From Marinobacter sp050379415 (lineage in GTDB: Bacteria > Pseudomonadota > Gammaproteobacteria > Pseudomonadales > Oleiphilaceae): a stretch of 64,000 bases of DNA. The notes below the pieces were generated by a model. It saw nothing but the letters and a program-made list of their open reading frames with translations, searched no databases and was not told the DNA's origin. This document shows positions 18,924-27,538 of this stretch, in pieces; position 1 is the stretch's first letter, and every line of letters begins with the position of its first letter. The position numbers and the translations under genes are program-made. The DNA lies in assembly GCF_050379415.1 (NCBI RefSeq), contig NZ_JBNRLS010000002.1, positions 868,001-932,000 of the forward strand, read 5' to 3'.

Positions 18924-19087
18924 GCGAGTGAAGTATTGCAGATGAAAATTTGTGCTGGGGCTGAATGGCTTAATTCCAATGGTGTTGTAGGACCGAGTCG
19001 GCGCCAAGGCGAAGATTCGCCGGATTCAAATTGGACATGGAAGCCGAGAACCACCTGAGGACAAGGCTTGAGAATAGGGTTGCTCTT

Positions 19088-19651
19088 TCAGCCCGCCCCG
19101 TTCGCCCGAATAGCCAAAACCTCATTGAGCTGCTTCCAAAACCCAAGAATCACCTGGCGCTCCCCCTGCAGCTGAACCTCTTCGCAAGTGAACGTATAGA
19201 GCCTGATTGAGTAAATCCGATAGCGGAACCAACAGACTCCGGCAATGGAGGTGAGAAGTGTTATCCCTAACGATTTACTCCACAACATCCATGATGAAAC
19301 GTTCTCCGCCGCCAACATCGCCATAGCGGTCGAAATCAACACTACACTCACGACAAAAGGCAATATCCAAGGGCGTCGGATCTCCCCCCAAAACACGTCT
19401 TCTACTTTGAGGCATCGGTCATCAGTGCGGATTTCAGAATAAGTCAGGATGGCCGGCTCTTCCGCCAAAACCTGGTTCGGAGATAGCGCCCACAACGGAA
19501 CGTGATTTTCAGTGGCCGGATTATAACCACATTGCCTGCAGACGGTACTACGCCCCATGATTGTCTCAGTGCACGACGAACAGATCGAAAATGGATGTTC
19601 ACCACGAAACTCTACATGGTGACTCTCAACTTCGTTTTCGAAATGGCCCAT
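19088..19651 (-). CDS. Hypothetical zinc-ribbon membrane protein
   Basis: I do not recognise this 187-residue protein. It has four cysteines in two CxxC pairs (Cys24/27 and Cys38/41), a likely zinc ribbon, then two hydrophobic helices at about 95-112 and 125-143, and a short C-terminal cytoplasmic segment with PH-domain-like strands (RLYTFTCEEVQLQGERQV). The order zinc ribbon, two helices, strand-rich tail recalls small PH-domain membrane proteins. It stands alone between two decayed genes. The codon usage is less GC-rich than its neighbours, which may mean it was acquired. Confidence 0.6.
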   Translation of the reverse strand: MGHFENEVESHHVEFRGEHPFSICSSCTETIMGRSTVCRQCGYNPATENHVPLWALSPNQVLAEEPAILTYSEIRTDDRCLKVEDVFWGEIRRPWILPFVVSVVLISTAMAMLAAENVSSWMLWSKSLGITLLTSIAGVCWFRYRIYSIRLYTFTCEEVQLQGERQVILGFWKQLNEVLAIRANGAG

Positions 19652-19819
19652 GTCTTGACTCTCAACTGCAATGTGGTCCGACAGCTCCTGAATAAGTGCG
19701 CAGCCTCAAGTCCCTGATGACTATCTAGATTCTATAAAGGACCTCGATGCTGTCACATAGGTAACTCGATACTTGGCCCTAATTGAATGGGAATTATCAC
19801 TAGTCCGGAACGGGGTTGA

Positions 19820-19882
19820 ACCCTCTTGAGAAATCGCGACGACAAACGCGTTGCTGTGGTCATGAACGACATGAGCGAGGTG
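19820..19882 (+). pseudogene. CobW-type GTPase fragment
   Basis: A short stretch in one frame reads TLLRNRDDKRVAVVMNDMSE, which resembles the segment of CobW/YjiA-type metal chaperone GTPases that follows the P loop (typically ...NREGLRVAVIVNDMSEV). Stops lie just before it and the sequence runs into G-rich repeats after it, so only about 20 codons remain. I rate this as a degraded gene fragment. The match is by memory of the family pattern, not a search. Confidence 0.45.
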
Positions 19883-19901
19883 ACGAGGAGCTATTGGGAA
19901 C

Positions 19902-19948
19902 AGGCAGGGTTTGGGGGGGGGAGGCAGGGTTTGGGGGGGGAGGCAGGG
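19902..19948. repeat. G-rich tandem repeat (AGGCAGGGTTT plus a run of 8-9 G)
   Basis: Two full copies and one partial copy of a 19-20 nt unit (AGGCAGGGTTTGGGGGGGG) stand in tandem. The G runs of eight and nine bases could slip in replication and could fold into a G-quadruplex on the plus strand. No gene crosses them. The rest of the 19652-20025 gap holds only the CobW fragment and the tRNA terminator. Confidence 0.75.
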
Positions 19949-19991
19949 CACGGAGAAAAAGAGCTGACCCAAAAGCCCCCGCTCAAAAGCA

Positions 19992-20017
19992 ACAAAGCCC
20001 GCAAAAGCGGGCTTTGT
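19992..20017 (-). terminator. Intrinsic terminator behind the initiator tRNA
   Basis: An 11-bp stem (ACAAAGCCCGC / GCGGGCTTTGT) with an AAAA loop lies 8 bases beyond the tRNA 3' end, and is followed on the minus strand by GCTTTT. Its position and symmetry fit a factor-independent terminator of the tRNA transcript. Confidence 0.75.
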
Positions 20018-20025
20018 TTCAATAG

Positions 20026-20102
<77 letters not shown>

Positions 20103-20200
20103 TCAAAACTGGTTGTCTTTCGGGGTAACCCCGATCAACGTGGCGCGCATGATACGGTCTGGGATGCAGACTGTCAAAGGATATTACGGCTCTCCCGTAA

Positions 20201-21526
20201 TTATCTTTCCAGGATCGCCGTCACCCCCTGTCCGCCAGCCGCACAGATCGAAATCAGGCCCCTGCCGCTGCCCTTTTCCTCCAGCAGTTTGGCAAGCGTG
20301 GCCACGATCCGGCCACCGGTGGCAGCGAACGGATGACCAGTGGCCAGACTGCTGCCCTTTACGTTGAGCTTATCCCGATCAATGCTGCCCAGCGGCTTGT
20401 CCAGGCCCAGACGCTCCTTACAGAAGGCGGGATCTTCCCAGGCCTTGAGCGTGGAGAGAACCTGCGCGGCAAACGCCTCGTGGATCTCGTAGAAATCGAA
20501 ATCCTGCAGCGTCAGACCGGCCTTCTCCAGCATCCGGGGCACCGCATACGTCGGCGCCATCAGCAAACCTTCCTTCTTGTCGACAAAGTCCACCGCAGCC
20601 ACTTCCGAGAACGTCAGCCAGGCCTTCACCTCCAGATTGTTCTCCTTCGCCCACTCCTCACTGGCCAACAACACGCAGGACGCGCCGTCTGTGAGCGCAG
20701 TACTGTTGGCAGCCGTCATGGTGCCATTCTCGCGGTCAAACACCGGTTTCAACGTCGCCAGTTTCTCCAGAGTGGTATCCGGGCGGAGAATGTTGTCCTT
20801 CTCCAGCCCCGCCAGCGGTGTCATCAGATCGCTGAAAAAGCCTTCCTCATACGCCTTGGCCAGCTTCTGATGACTCTCCCAGGCCAACTGATCCTGATCT
20901 TCCCGGGCAATATCCCACTCCTTCGCCGTTACCTGGGCATGCTCACCCATGGACATCCCGGTTCGCGGCTCGCCATTCTCCGGAATCTCCGGCACCAGAT
21001 GCCCCGGCCGGAACCGACCCAGAATCTTCAGCCGCTCCTTCGCCGTCTTCGCCCGGTTCAGATCCAGCAGAATCTCCCGCAGGCCCTCACCGACACCGAT
21101 CGGCGCATCGGAGGTAGTATCGGTACCCCCGGCAATCCCGCACTCGATCTGGCCCAGGGCAATCTTGTTTGCCACCAGAATCGCTGCCTCCAGCCCGGTA
21201 CCACAGGCCTGCTGAATATCATAAGCCGACGTCTCCGGCGCCAGTCCACAACTGAGCACCGACTCCCGGGTCAGATTGAAATCCCGCGAGTGCTTGATCA
21301 CCGCACCGGCGACCACCTCGCCCATGCGCTTACCCTGGAGATCAAAACGATCCACCAGGCCACGGAGTGCGGACGTCAGCAGTTCCTGGTTACTGATCTT
21401 GCTGTAGGCGGTGTTGGATTTGGCGAAGGGAATGCGGTTGCCGCCGATAACCGCAACGCGGCGGATTCCGTTATCGGTCTTCTTCGCTGGTGACTTTCTC
21501 TGTGTACGTTTCGGAGCCTGTGCCAT
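20201..21526 (-). CDS. Acetyl-CoA C-acyltransferase (thiolase), FadI-like
   Basis: Thiolases cleave 3-ketoacyl-CoA to acetyl-CoA and a shortened acyl-CoA, or run in reverse. This 441-residue protein has the nucleophile Cys in QQACGTG, the segment SSLATGHPFAATGGR, the catalytic His in HEAFAAQ, and the second Cys in ISICAAGGQG. A lysine/arginine-rich leader (about 1-20) precedes the first strand VAVIGGNRIPF. I start at 21526 because the longer frame reads through the inverted-repeat element upstream. The gene is divergent from a long FabG-type reductase, a pairing I know from Pseudomonas (PA4785/PA4786), which suggests a shared fatty-acid pathway. Confidence 0.92.
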   Translation of the reverse strand: MAQAPKRTQRKSPAKKTDNGIRRVAVIGGNRIPFAKSNTAYSKISNQELLTSALRGLVDRFDLQGKRMGEVVAGAVIKHSRDFNLTRESVLSCGLAPETSAYDIQQACGTGLEAAILVANKIALGQIECGIAGGTDTTSDAPIGVGEGLREILLDLNRAKTAKERLKILGRFRPGHLVPEIPENGEPRTGMSMGEHAQVTAKEWDIAREDQDQLAWESHQKLAKAYEEGFFSDLMTPLAGLEKDNILRPDTTLEKLATLKPVFDRENGTMTAANSTALTDGASCVLLASEEWAKENNLEVKAWLTFSEVAAVDFVDKKEGLLMAPTYAVPRMLEKAGLTLQDFDFYEIHEAFAAQVLSTLKAWEDPAFCKERLGLDKPLGSIDRDKLNVKGSSLATGHPFAATGGRIVATLAKLLEEKGSGRGLISICAAGGQGVTAILER

Positions 21527-21578
21527 GGTCTTGTTACCTGAGTTAAATGAGGATGAGCGAATGAATGAACCCAGTATG

Positions 21579-21690
21579 GGGTGATTGGGGAGGCCTTTCC
21601 AAAACTGTGCGGAGCCATGGATGGCGGAGCCCAAGCGTCACAGGGACGTGCCGCAAGGAGCGTGTTTTGGAAAGGCCTCCCCAATCACCC
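21579..21690. repeat. Palindromic MITE-like element, copy A
   Basis: A 58-bp core (CCATGGATGGCGGAGC...GGGACGTG...) is flanked by perfect 27-bp inverted arms. The inner ten bases of the arm (TTTCCAAAAC) are shared with the other two copies; the outer 17 bases (GGGTGATTGGGGAGGCC) are not. The element sits 53 bases upstream of the thiolase start, within the divergent promoter region. It carries no gene. Confidence 0.85.
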
Positions 21691-21852
21691 TCCCCCAAGG
21701 TCTAAATCACCGGGACCCAGTCTAGCGACAGAACACAATGCCTCATTGGCGCCCCTGACAATCAACCAAAAGCATTGAGTCAATCCAAAAACTAAAGGAT
21801 TCTTTACCCTGTAGGTCAAATTGCATCCAACCGCAAATACAAGGAAGACCCA

Positions 21853-23259
21853 ATGTCTGACCTCTACCTTAAAATCGTCAACACCCCCGTCGGCAAATCC
21901 GCCGCCCAAACCCTGGGCCTGCCCTCACCCGTGCCCCTGAAACGCCTGAAACGCACCGACCAGCCCTTCATCGAAGGCGACGTCCTCGTCGGCGCGGCCC
22001 CCGGTGCCCGGGCCAATGCCACGGTAGGCAGCATCCTCGGCGCCAGCGCCGCCACCCTGCACCATGCCGCCGGCCCGGACACCCTGACCGATTCCGCCAA
22101 GGCCGGCAACAAAGCCAAGCCCCTCGAGATTGGCGGCGACATCGACCAGAAGTTCTCCGCCCTGGTATTCGACGGCACCGGCATCAAAACCCCGGAGGAG
22201 TTGCGGGCGGTCTACGACTTCTTCCACCCGACCATCAAAAAAATCGCCGGCAATGGCCGGATACTTGTGATCGGCATGGACCCGGCCAGCTGCCGAAAGG
22301 CACCCCAGGCCGCTGCGCAACAGGCCCTGGAAGGTTTTGTCCGCGCCGTGGGCAAGGAAATCGGCAAGAAAGGCGCCACGGCCAACCTGATCCGGATGGT
22401 GCCAGGCGCTGAAAAGCAACTGGACTCCAGCGTCCGCTTCTTCCTCTCCGCCCGCTCCGCCTATGTCGATGGCCAGGTGGTGCGCATCGGCAAGAGCACC
22501 GAAGCACCGGCCACCAACCCGGTGGCACCGCTGACCGGCAAAGTCGCCCTGGTGACCGGTGCCTCCCGGGGCATCGGCGAAGCCATTGCCCGCACCCTGG
22601 CCCGGGACGGCGCCACCGTCATCGGTCTGGACATCCCGCCGGCCATGGAAGATCTTCAGAAGGTGACCGATTCCATCAAGGGCAAGGCCCTGGCCTGCGA
22701 CATCACCGACGAAAATGCACCGAAACTGATCGCCGACTTTGCGGAGGAACACTTTGGCGGCCTCGACCTGGTGGTCCACAACGCCGGCATCACCCGGGAC
22801 AAAACCCTGGGTAACATGCCCGAGCACTTCTGGGACATGACCATCGCCGTGAATCTGTCTGCCGAAGAACACATTGACGAAGAACTGATGAAACGGGAAC
22901 TGCTGCGGGAGAACGGCCGAATCGTGTGCATCTCCTCGATCAGCGGCATCGCCGGCAACTTCGGCCAGACCAACTACTCCACCGCCAAGTCCGGCGTGAT
23001 CGGTTATGTCGAAGCCATGGCGAAACAGCTGAAGAACCGCATCACCATCAATGCCATTGCCCCCGGCTTCATCGAAACCCAGATGACCGCCGCCATGCCC
23101 ATCACCATCCGCGAGGCCGGCCGGCGCATGAACAGCCTGTCCCAGGGCGGGCTGCCGGTGGATGTGGCCGAAGCGATTGCGTGGTACTGCAGCCCGGCGT
23201 CGAATGGCGTGAACGGGAATGTGGTGCGGGTTTGCGGGCAGTCGCTGATCGGGAAGTGA
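21853..23259 (+). CDS. Long-form 3-oxoacyl-ACP reductase (FabG-like SDR with an extra N-terminal domain)
   Basis: The 468-residue protein is about twice the length of ordinary FabG. Residues 1-220 form a degenerate Rossmann-like domain without a glycine-rich motif. The second half is a complete classical SDR: TGASRGIGEA cofactor loop, HNAGITRD, the catalytic Ser in ISSISGIAGN and Tyr/Lys in YSTAKSG. AAGGAAG lies six bases before the ATG. Together with the divergent thiolase it probably acts on 3-oxoacyl substrates in fatty acid metabolism, reducing with NADH or NADPH. It is similar to the long SDR seen next to thiolases in pseudomonads. Confidence 0.9.
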   Translation: MSDLYLKIVNTPVGKSAAQTLGLPSPVPLKRLKRTDQPFIEGDVLVGAAPGARANATVGSILGASAATLHHAAGPDTLTDSAKAGNKAKPLEIGGDIDQKFSALVFDGTGIKTPEELRAVYDFFHPTIKKIAGNGRILVIGMDPASCRKAPQAAAQQALEGFVRAVGKEIGKKGATANLIRMVPGAEKQLDSSVRFFLSARSAYVDGQVVRIGKSTEAPATNPVAPLTGKVALVTGASRGIGEAIARTLARDGATVIGLDIPPAMEDLQKVTDSIKGKALACDITDENAPKLIADFAEEHFGGLDLVVHNAGITRDKTLGNMPEHFWDMTIAVNLSAEEHIDEELMKRELLRENGRIVCISSISGIAGNFGQTNYSTAKSGVIGYVEAMAKQLKNRITINAIAPGFIETQMTAAMPITIREAGRRMNSLSQGGLPVDVAEAIAWYCSPASNGVNGNVVRVCGQSLIGK

Positions 23260-23286
23260 GATGGTGGACGGGGGCTGGTTGCCCCA

Positions 23287-23444
23287 GGGGTCTGATGAAA
23301 GCCTTCATCTGACCCCAGGTTAGCGGCAAGCTCTGAGTTTGACCTGAAAGTGGGGTCAGATGGAAAGCCGGAGGCTTTTCATCAGACCCCTGGGGTAGCG
23401 TCAGGCCTTAAAACGGGGTCAGATGAAGGCTTTCATCAGACCCC
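23287..23444. repeat. REP cluster of three hairpins
   Basis: Hairpins at 23287-23316 (T-T orientation), 23352-23390 (A-A, a 39-nt form with a longer apical stem) and 23415-23444 (A-A). The first two are separated by 35 nt and make an inverted pair; the second linker is 24 nt. The rest of this gap holds the tRNA terminator. Confidence 0.9.
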
Positions 23445-23464
23445 TGAGTGACCCCTAGAACGAA

Positions 23465-23494
23465 AAAAGGCCGATCCTCGCGGATCGGCCTTTT
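23465..23494 (-). terminator. Terminator of the Val-Asp-Val tRNA unit
   Basis: A strong stem AAGGCCGATCC / GGATCGGCCTT with a TCGC loop is followed by a T run on the minus strand, nine bases beyond the first tRNA-Val. The plus strand also ends in TTTT, so it may also serve the upstream reductase gene. Confidence 0.8.
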
Positions 23495-23502
23495 CGGAAT
23501 TC

Positions 23503-23578
23503 TGGTGGGTGGTGCAGGGATCGAACCTGCGACCCTCGCCTTGTAAGGGCGATGCTCTCCCAGCTGAGCTAACCACCC
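23503..23578 (-). tRNA. tRNA-Val (UAC)
   Basis: A 76-nt cloverleaf, minus strand, anticodon loop TTACAAG giving anticodon UAC (codons GUA/GUG/GUU). The CCA end is encoded. It is identical to the copy at 23741-23816 and is the 3'-most gene of the cluster. Confidence 0.95.
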
Positions 23579-23587
23579 GGGAAAAAA

Positions 23588-23664
23588 TGGCGGAGCGGAC
23601 GGGACTCGAACCCGCGACCCCCGGCGTGACAGGCCGGTATTCTAACCAACTGAACTACCGCTCC
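23588..23664 (-). tRNA. tRNA-Asp (GUC)
   Basis: A 77-nt cloverleaf, minus strand, anticodon loop CTGTCAC giving GUC. The 5' end begins GGAGCGG and the 3' end is CCGCCA with encoded CCA, like E. coli tRNA-Asp. Nine bases separate it from the first tRNA-Val, so all three are one transcript. Confidence 0.95.
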
Positions 23665-23740
23665 GCATCAATTCAGCCCGTGGGCTTGAACCTGAAACCG
23701 GATGGGGTGATCCGGTGATGCCTTTGAAAGACTCTGAAAG

Positions 23741-23816
23741 TGGTGGGTGGTGCAGGGATCGAACCTGCGACCCTCGCCTTGTAAGGGCGATGCTCTCCCA
23801 GCTGAGCTAACCACCC
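23741..23816 (-). tRNA. tRNA-Val (UAC), second identical copy
   Basis: Identical in sequence to the tRNA at 23503-23578 and 76 bases upstream of the tRNA-Asp gene. It is the first gene of the cluster in transcription order. Duplicated tRNA-Val around tRNA-Asp is common in gammaproteobacteria. Confidence 0.95.
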
Positions 23817-23982
23817 ACTTCCAACCTCGAGAGGCTTTCAAGTCCTTGCTGTCTCAAGCAAGTGAGACGCGCATTTTAAGCATTTCGCTGACGGTGTCAA
23901 ACCTTTTCCGGAAATTTTCTGAAAAAATCTGCAAGCCATTCAAAATCGGGCGGTTTTTAACCAAAACCTGATCAGAAACCGG

Positions 23983-24225
23983 TCATTTACCGGAGCCGTT
24001 TTTCGGCCCCTTTTCCACCAGCCGCTGGCCCGCCTGTTCGGCCTTTTGGCGCAGGGACAACTCACTCACCCGCGAGCGCCGATCATCGGGAATGGACCGG
24101 CTCGCCAGCGAGCAATTCAGCTCCTCAAGGCGTCTCCGGACATCCTCAAGCCCCTGCATGGCCCGGGGCACCACATCATCGGCCAGCTTTTCCAGCCGGC
24201 CCTGCAATCGATCCTTCAAAGACAT
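23983..24225 (-). CDS. Small hypothetical helical protein
   Basis: This 80-residue protein begins MSLKDRLQGRLEKLADDV and is predicted helical throughout, rich in Arg, Lys and Glu, with no membrane segment. AGG lies six to eight bases before the chosen ATG; a longer frame to 24324 is open but has no ribosome site. It lies between the tRNA cluster and a lipoprotein gene. I do not recognise a family; it may be a small nucleic-acid or membrane-surface binding protein, but nothing proves that. Confidence 0.6.
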   Translation of the reverse strand: MSLKDRLQGRLEKLADDVVPRAMQGLEDVRRRLEELNCSLASRSIPDDRRSRVSELSLRQKAEQAGQRLVEKGPKNGSGK

Positions 24226-24327
24226 CGTCCTGACTTCCTGATTCATTTCACTGAATGCAGTGTAGTAACCCGTTCCGGCATTCACAATTGTGAAACTGCT
24301 CCTGCGCCCTGTCGATTCAGCCAATGC

Positions 24328-25170
24328 TCAGAAAAACCACCAGCCCCCGGATTCGGCCTCTTCCCGACGCTCCCGCTCCTCCTCCAGCGCCGCATAGTCC
24401 CGCTCCAGCTTGCGGATCTTCCGCTCTGCCTCCAGTGGCACCGTCGGGCCACCACCGAACGGCCAATACCAGGGGGCGGAATCGTATTTTCCCGTCTCCT
24501 TGAGGCGCTCAACCTCCAGCTCCCGCTCTTCCTCCAGCGCGGTCAGCGAGCGCTCATAGTCGATATCCTCGTTCACCTCCACAATCGAGGTGGCGGCATG
24601 ATTGGGCGCCAACAAGTCGCTGTTCAGGAACTGCGTCGATACGATCTCCCCGGCCTGCATGGCATAGCTGCGGGTTACCAGCTGAAGGTCCCCCTCAGTC
24701 AAGGGATGCTCGGGATCCAGGTCCGGATGGATCTGCTCCGGTTCCGTGAGCTCGTTGTACCGCAGGTAGTAGATCTGCCCCGGCTCCACACGGAGTGTGG
24801 CATCGGCAATCAGACTGAGACTGAACGAATTCAGCCCCTCCAGTCCGAGCAGCGGCCGACGCATGGCGATGTGGCGCTCACCGGGACTCACCTCGAGCCA
24901 GGTGTAGCTGTCGTTGCGGATATTGAAATAGTGATGGTCGTCTATATAAACGCTGGGCGCCTCGATCTCATCCGCCGCCCACTGGGAATGGGTGCGGTAG
25001 AAATAAAGAAGGGCGTTATCCGGATCCCACTGGTCATCCGGGATGTGAACGAAATCGGGGCCGGACACCGGGTGCAGGAAAGACCCGACGCTCTTTCCGA
25101 TCGACTGGTACACCGTACAACCGGAACCAAAAACCAGAAGCGACAGCGCCAGAAGGGTTCGTTTGCTCAT
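24328..25170 (-). CDS. DUF2846-like lipoprotein
   Basis: The 280-residue product has a lipoprotein signal with lipobox FGSGC (Cys18), so it is probably anchored in the outer membrane. The central segment ALLYFYRTHSQ and the strand-rich part to about 150 resemble DUF2846 domains. The C-terminal third is a charged coiled-coil (repeats of LEEERE, about 215-272) ending in GGWWFF. Relatives are surface or periplasmic lipoproteins of unknown role. The gene is monocistronic as far as visible. Confidence 0.75.
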   Translation of the reverse strand: MSKRTLLALSLLVFGSGCTVYQSIGKSVGSFLHPVSGPDFVHIPDDQWDPDNALLYFYRTHSQWAADEIEAPSVYIDDHHYFNIRNDSYTWLEVSPGERHIAMRRPLLGLEGLNSFSLSLIADATLRVEPGQIYYLRYNELTEPEQIHPDLDPEHPLTEGDLQLVTRSYAMQAGEIVSTQFLNSDLLAPNHAATSIVEVNEDIDYERSLTALEEERELEVERLKETGKYDSAPWYWPFGGGPTVPLEAERKIRKLERDYAALEEERERREEAESGGWWFF

Positions 25171-25309
25171 TGTTCTTGCTCTTCATCCCTTTGCGAGTTG
25201 CCTGATCATAACAACTGGCTCCCGCCAGAAATGAGAGCTACCGCAAGGGATGAATACAAACTGTTACAAAGCGCCGAACACCTCGTTTAACGAAAACTCA
25301 ACAGCCCGA

Positions 25310-26278
25310 TCACTGACCGGACATCCTCGCCTCCAGCCGGTCCACCTCATCCGACAGGCGAACCAGCCGAGACGTCAGCTGCGCCCGGGACGCATCGATG
25401 GAGTCCACCGTCTGTTTGAGAGAGGCCAACTGGTTACGCAGGGATCGAACCTCCGAACTGCCCGCTACCCCATCCGTCTTCTTCTCCAGGGCAGAAATCC
25501 GGCTCTCCATGCCACTGATCCCCAACTTCTGCTCCTGCTCGAAACGACGAATCCGGCTCTCGATCACCTGATCCACATCCGCCATCTGCTGGCTGAGTTT
25601 GGTAATCTGCTCCGAGGCCTGGGCGGTGTTTTCCTTCAGCGCAACAATCGACGTCTGCGTCTGTTCATCAAGCGCGGCAATCTCCGAAGACAGAGAAGCC
25701 TGGGCTTCTTCGAGTGTGGATTCCAGACCGGCGACCGCCTTCTTCTCTTCCTCCAGCGCCGACTTCAGCGTCGCCAACTGCTCCTCATGCTCATCCAGCC
25801 GCGCCTTGTTACGCTCGTTGGCCACAACCCACAACTTCCGAATCTCACTGGAAGCTTCCTCTAGCCCCGACTTGTTCGACGCGATCTGCTCCTCCAGCGA
25901 TTGCCCCCGCTCCTGAAGATTCTCCCCGGTCTCCGAGAGTTCACCCTCGAACCGCGCTAACGCCAACTTACTCTGCCGCGCCCAGTAATCCGCCTCCTCC
26001 AGCTGCGACTCCAACGCCTGGATCCGCTGATTCTGGGAATACCAACCGGCAACCGCAGCCACCGCAACCGCAATCAACAACAACCAGACAGCGGCCAGGC
26101 CGCCCTTACCATTGCCCCCGTTCCCGTTACCCGCCGGCGGTTTCCGGCCGCCACCAGAGCCACCGGAACGATCAGCCGGCGCAGCGGCGGCCTTTTTCGG
26201 AGCAGAGCGTTTCCGCTCGCTACTGCCAATCGGCGCGTCTGCTCGAAGTTCGTCGTCATCTGGGCGGATGGAATCCAT
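25310..26278 (-). CDS. Inner-membrane coiled-coil protein
   Basis: The 322-residue product has a disordered N-terminus with a GGNGNGGNGK-type low complexity stretch (about 30-60), one membrane helix (about 62-80) and a long periplasmic coiled coil from about 85 to the end (heptads such as LESQLEEADYWARQ). I chose the ATG at 26278, which has AGGAG eight bases upstream, over 26311 and 26404, which have none. I do not recognise an enzyme domain. The layout recalls envelope spacer or division-associated proteins. Confidence 0.75.
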   Translation of the reverse strand: MDSIRPDDDELRADAPIGSSERKRSAPKKAAAAPADRSGGSGGGRKPPAGNGNGGNGKGGLAAVWLLLIAVAVAAVAGWYSQNQRIQALESQLEEADYWARQSKLALARFEGELSETGENLQERGQSLEEQIASNKSGLEEASSEIRKLWVVANERNKARLDEHEEQLATLKSALEEEKKAVAGLESTLEEAQASLSSEIAALDEQTQTSIVALKENTAQASEQITKLSQQMADVDQVIESRIRRFEQEQKLGISGMESRISALEKKTDGVAGSSEVRSLRNQLASLKQTVDSIDASRAQLTSRLVRLSDEVDRLEARMSGQ

Positions 26279-26449
26279 TACTGCTCCTGGGTCTGAGTTC
26301 TGGTTGTTCATTCTTCTGCGGGCCGAATCATTAATAACGTAGATCCGGACGGCTCTGTCTGGATTATGGACGCTTTTCAGGTCAACGACTGATAATACAT
26401 GCACTTATGAACGGGGTGAAATGAAGCTCCGCTAATGTGGCACGGGGTC

Positions 26450-26544
26450 GGGGTCAGAAGAAAGCATTCTTCTGACCCCTTTTTAGCGGCAACAACGGAG
26501 TCTGACCTTAAGATGGGGTCAGATGAAGGCTTTCATCAGACCCC
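26450..26544. repeat. REP inverted pair upstream of purE
   Basis: Hairpins at 26450-26479 (perfect form, followed by CTTTTT) and 26515-26544 (A-A orientation), linker 35 nt. The rest of the 26279-26661 gap holds no gene that I can support. Confidence 0.9.
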
Positions 26545-26661
26545 TGAGGATGGCTCCGTCTTCAATGCCCTGCCGGCACCATGCACCCAAATAGTCAAGT
26601 TGCATGCCAAGTAGCCAAAACATACAATGGCCGGCTTTCCAATTATCTCAGGATGTTGCAT

Positions 26662-27153
26662 ATGCAGCCGCTTGTAGGACTCATCATGGGCTCCAAATCC
26701 GACTGGCCCACCATGGAACACGCCGCCAACATGCTCGAGAAACTCGGCGTACCCTACGAAACCAAAGTCGTCTCCGCCCACCGCACCCCGGACCTGCTCT
26801 TTGACTACGCCAAAACCGCCGCCGACCGCGGCCTGAAAGTCATCATCGCAGGCGCCGGCGGAGCCGCGCACCTCCCGGGCATGGTCGCCTCCCAGACCGC
26901 CCTGCCCGTACTCGGTGTCCCGGTCCAGTCCAAAGCCCTGAACGGCCTCGACTCCCTGCTCTCCATCGTCCAGATGCCGGGCGGTATCGCCGTCGGCACC
27001 CTGGCCATCGGCAAAGCGGGAGCCACCAACGCCGGCCTGCTGGCAGCACAAATCATCGGCACCTTCGACAACAATGTCCGAAAGGCCGTAGAGGAATTTC
27101 GTTCGACCCAGACTCAAACGGTGCTCGATAATCCGGATCCCAGCGATCAGTAG
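26662..27153 (+). CDS. purE: N5-carboxyaminoimidazole ribonucleotide mutase, PurE
   Basis: PurE shifts the carboxylate of N5-CAIR to make CAIR in purine synthesis. The 163-residue protein has the class I motifs GSKSDWPTM near the start and SAHRTPDLL at about 40, then the glycine loop GAGGAAHLPGM. AGGA lies nine bases before the ATG at 26662; the earlier ATG at 26653 has no spaced ribosome site. It should work with PurK, whose gene follows, but 450 bases and two palindromic elements separate the two genes. In most relatives the two genes touch. Confidence 0.95.
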   Translation: MQPLVGLIMGSKSDWPTMEHAANMLEKLGVPYETKVVSAHRTPDLLFDYAKTAADRGLKVIIAGAGGAAHLPGMVASQTALPVLGVPVQSKALNGLDSLLSIVQMPGGIAVGTLAIGKAGATNAGLLAAQIIGTFDNNVRKAVEEFRSTQTQTVLDNPDPSDQ

Positions 27154-27197
27154 ACCCTGATATCCCGGAGCTGACTGGCACCACGAACTTGGGAGAA

Positions 27198-27309
27198 GGG
27201 AGTCTTAGGGGTATCCTTTCCAAAACACGCTACAAGCACGTCCATGTGCGCTTGTTTCGGGCCGTCCCTGGCCCTCAACAGTTTTGGAAAGGATACCCCT
27301 AAGACTCCC
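27198..27309. repeat. Palindromic MITE-like element, copy C (reverse orientation)
   Basis: Perfect 29-bp arms (outer part GGGAGTCTTAGGGGTATCC, inner TTTCCAAAAC) flank a 54-bp core. The core is a distant variant of copies A and B in reverse orientation, sharing only GGACGTG-type blocks. It starts 45 bases after the purE stop. Confidence 0.85.
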
Positions 27310-27422
27310 CGTACTTGTTGTGATAGCCGTTCAAGCTCAGAAAAGGGCAAACTTGTCGGGTACTTGAGAAATCTGACTAGCGCGATTGCAGTGTGAAAAA
27401 GCGGTTGTGCACAAGGTCCAGT

Positions 27423-27538
27423 TGAGCGGGTTGGGTAAGGCTTTCCAAAACTGTGCGGAGCCATGGATGGCGGAGCTCAAGCGTCACAGGGACGTGCCGC
27501 CAGGAGCGTGTTTTGGAACGCCTTACCCAACCCGCTCA
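27423..27538. repeat. Palindromic MITE-like element, copy B
   Basis: 29-bp arms with one mismatch (outer part TGAGCGGGTTGGGTAAGGC) flank a 58-bp core that matches copy A at 56 of 58 positions. It ends 65 bases before purK. Two elements of the same family therefore lie between purE and purK. Confidence 0.88.

Noticed and set aside
23509..23971. Two open frames on the plus strand over the tRNA-Val genes, beginning MVQGSNLRPSPCKGDALPAE
   Set aside because: They are the antisense of identical tRNA-Val genes, a well-known source of false proteins.
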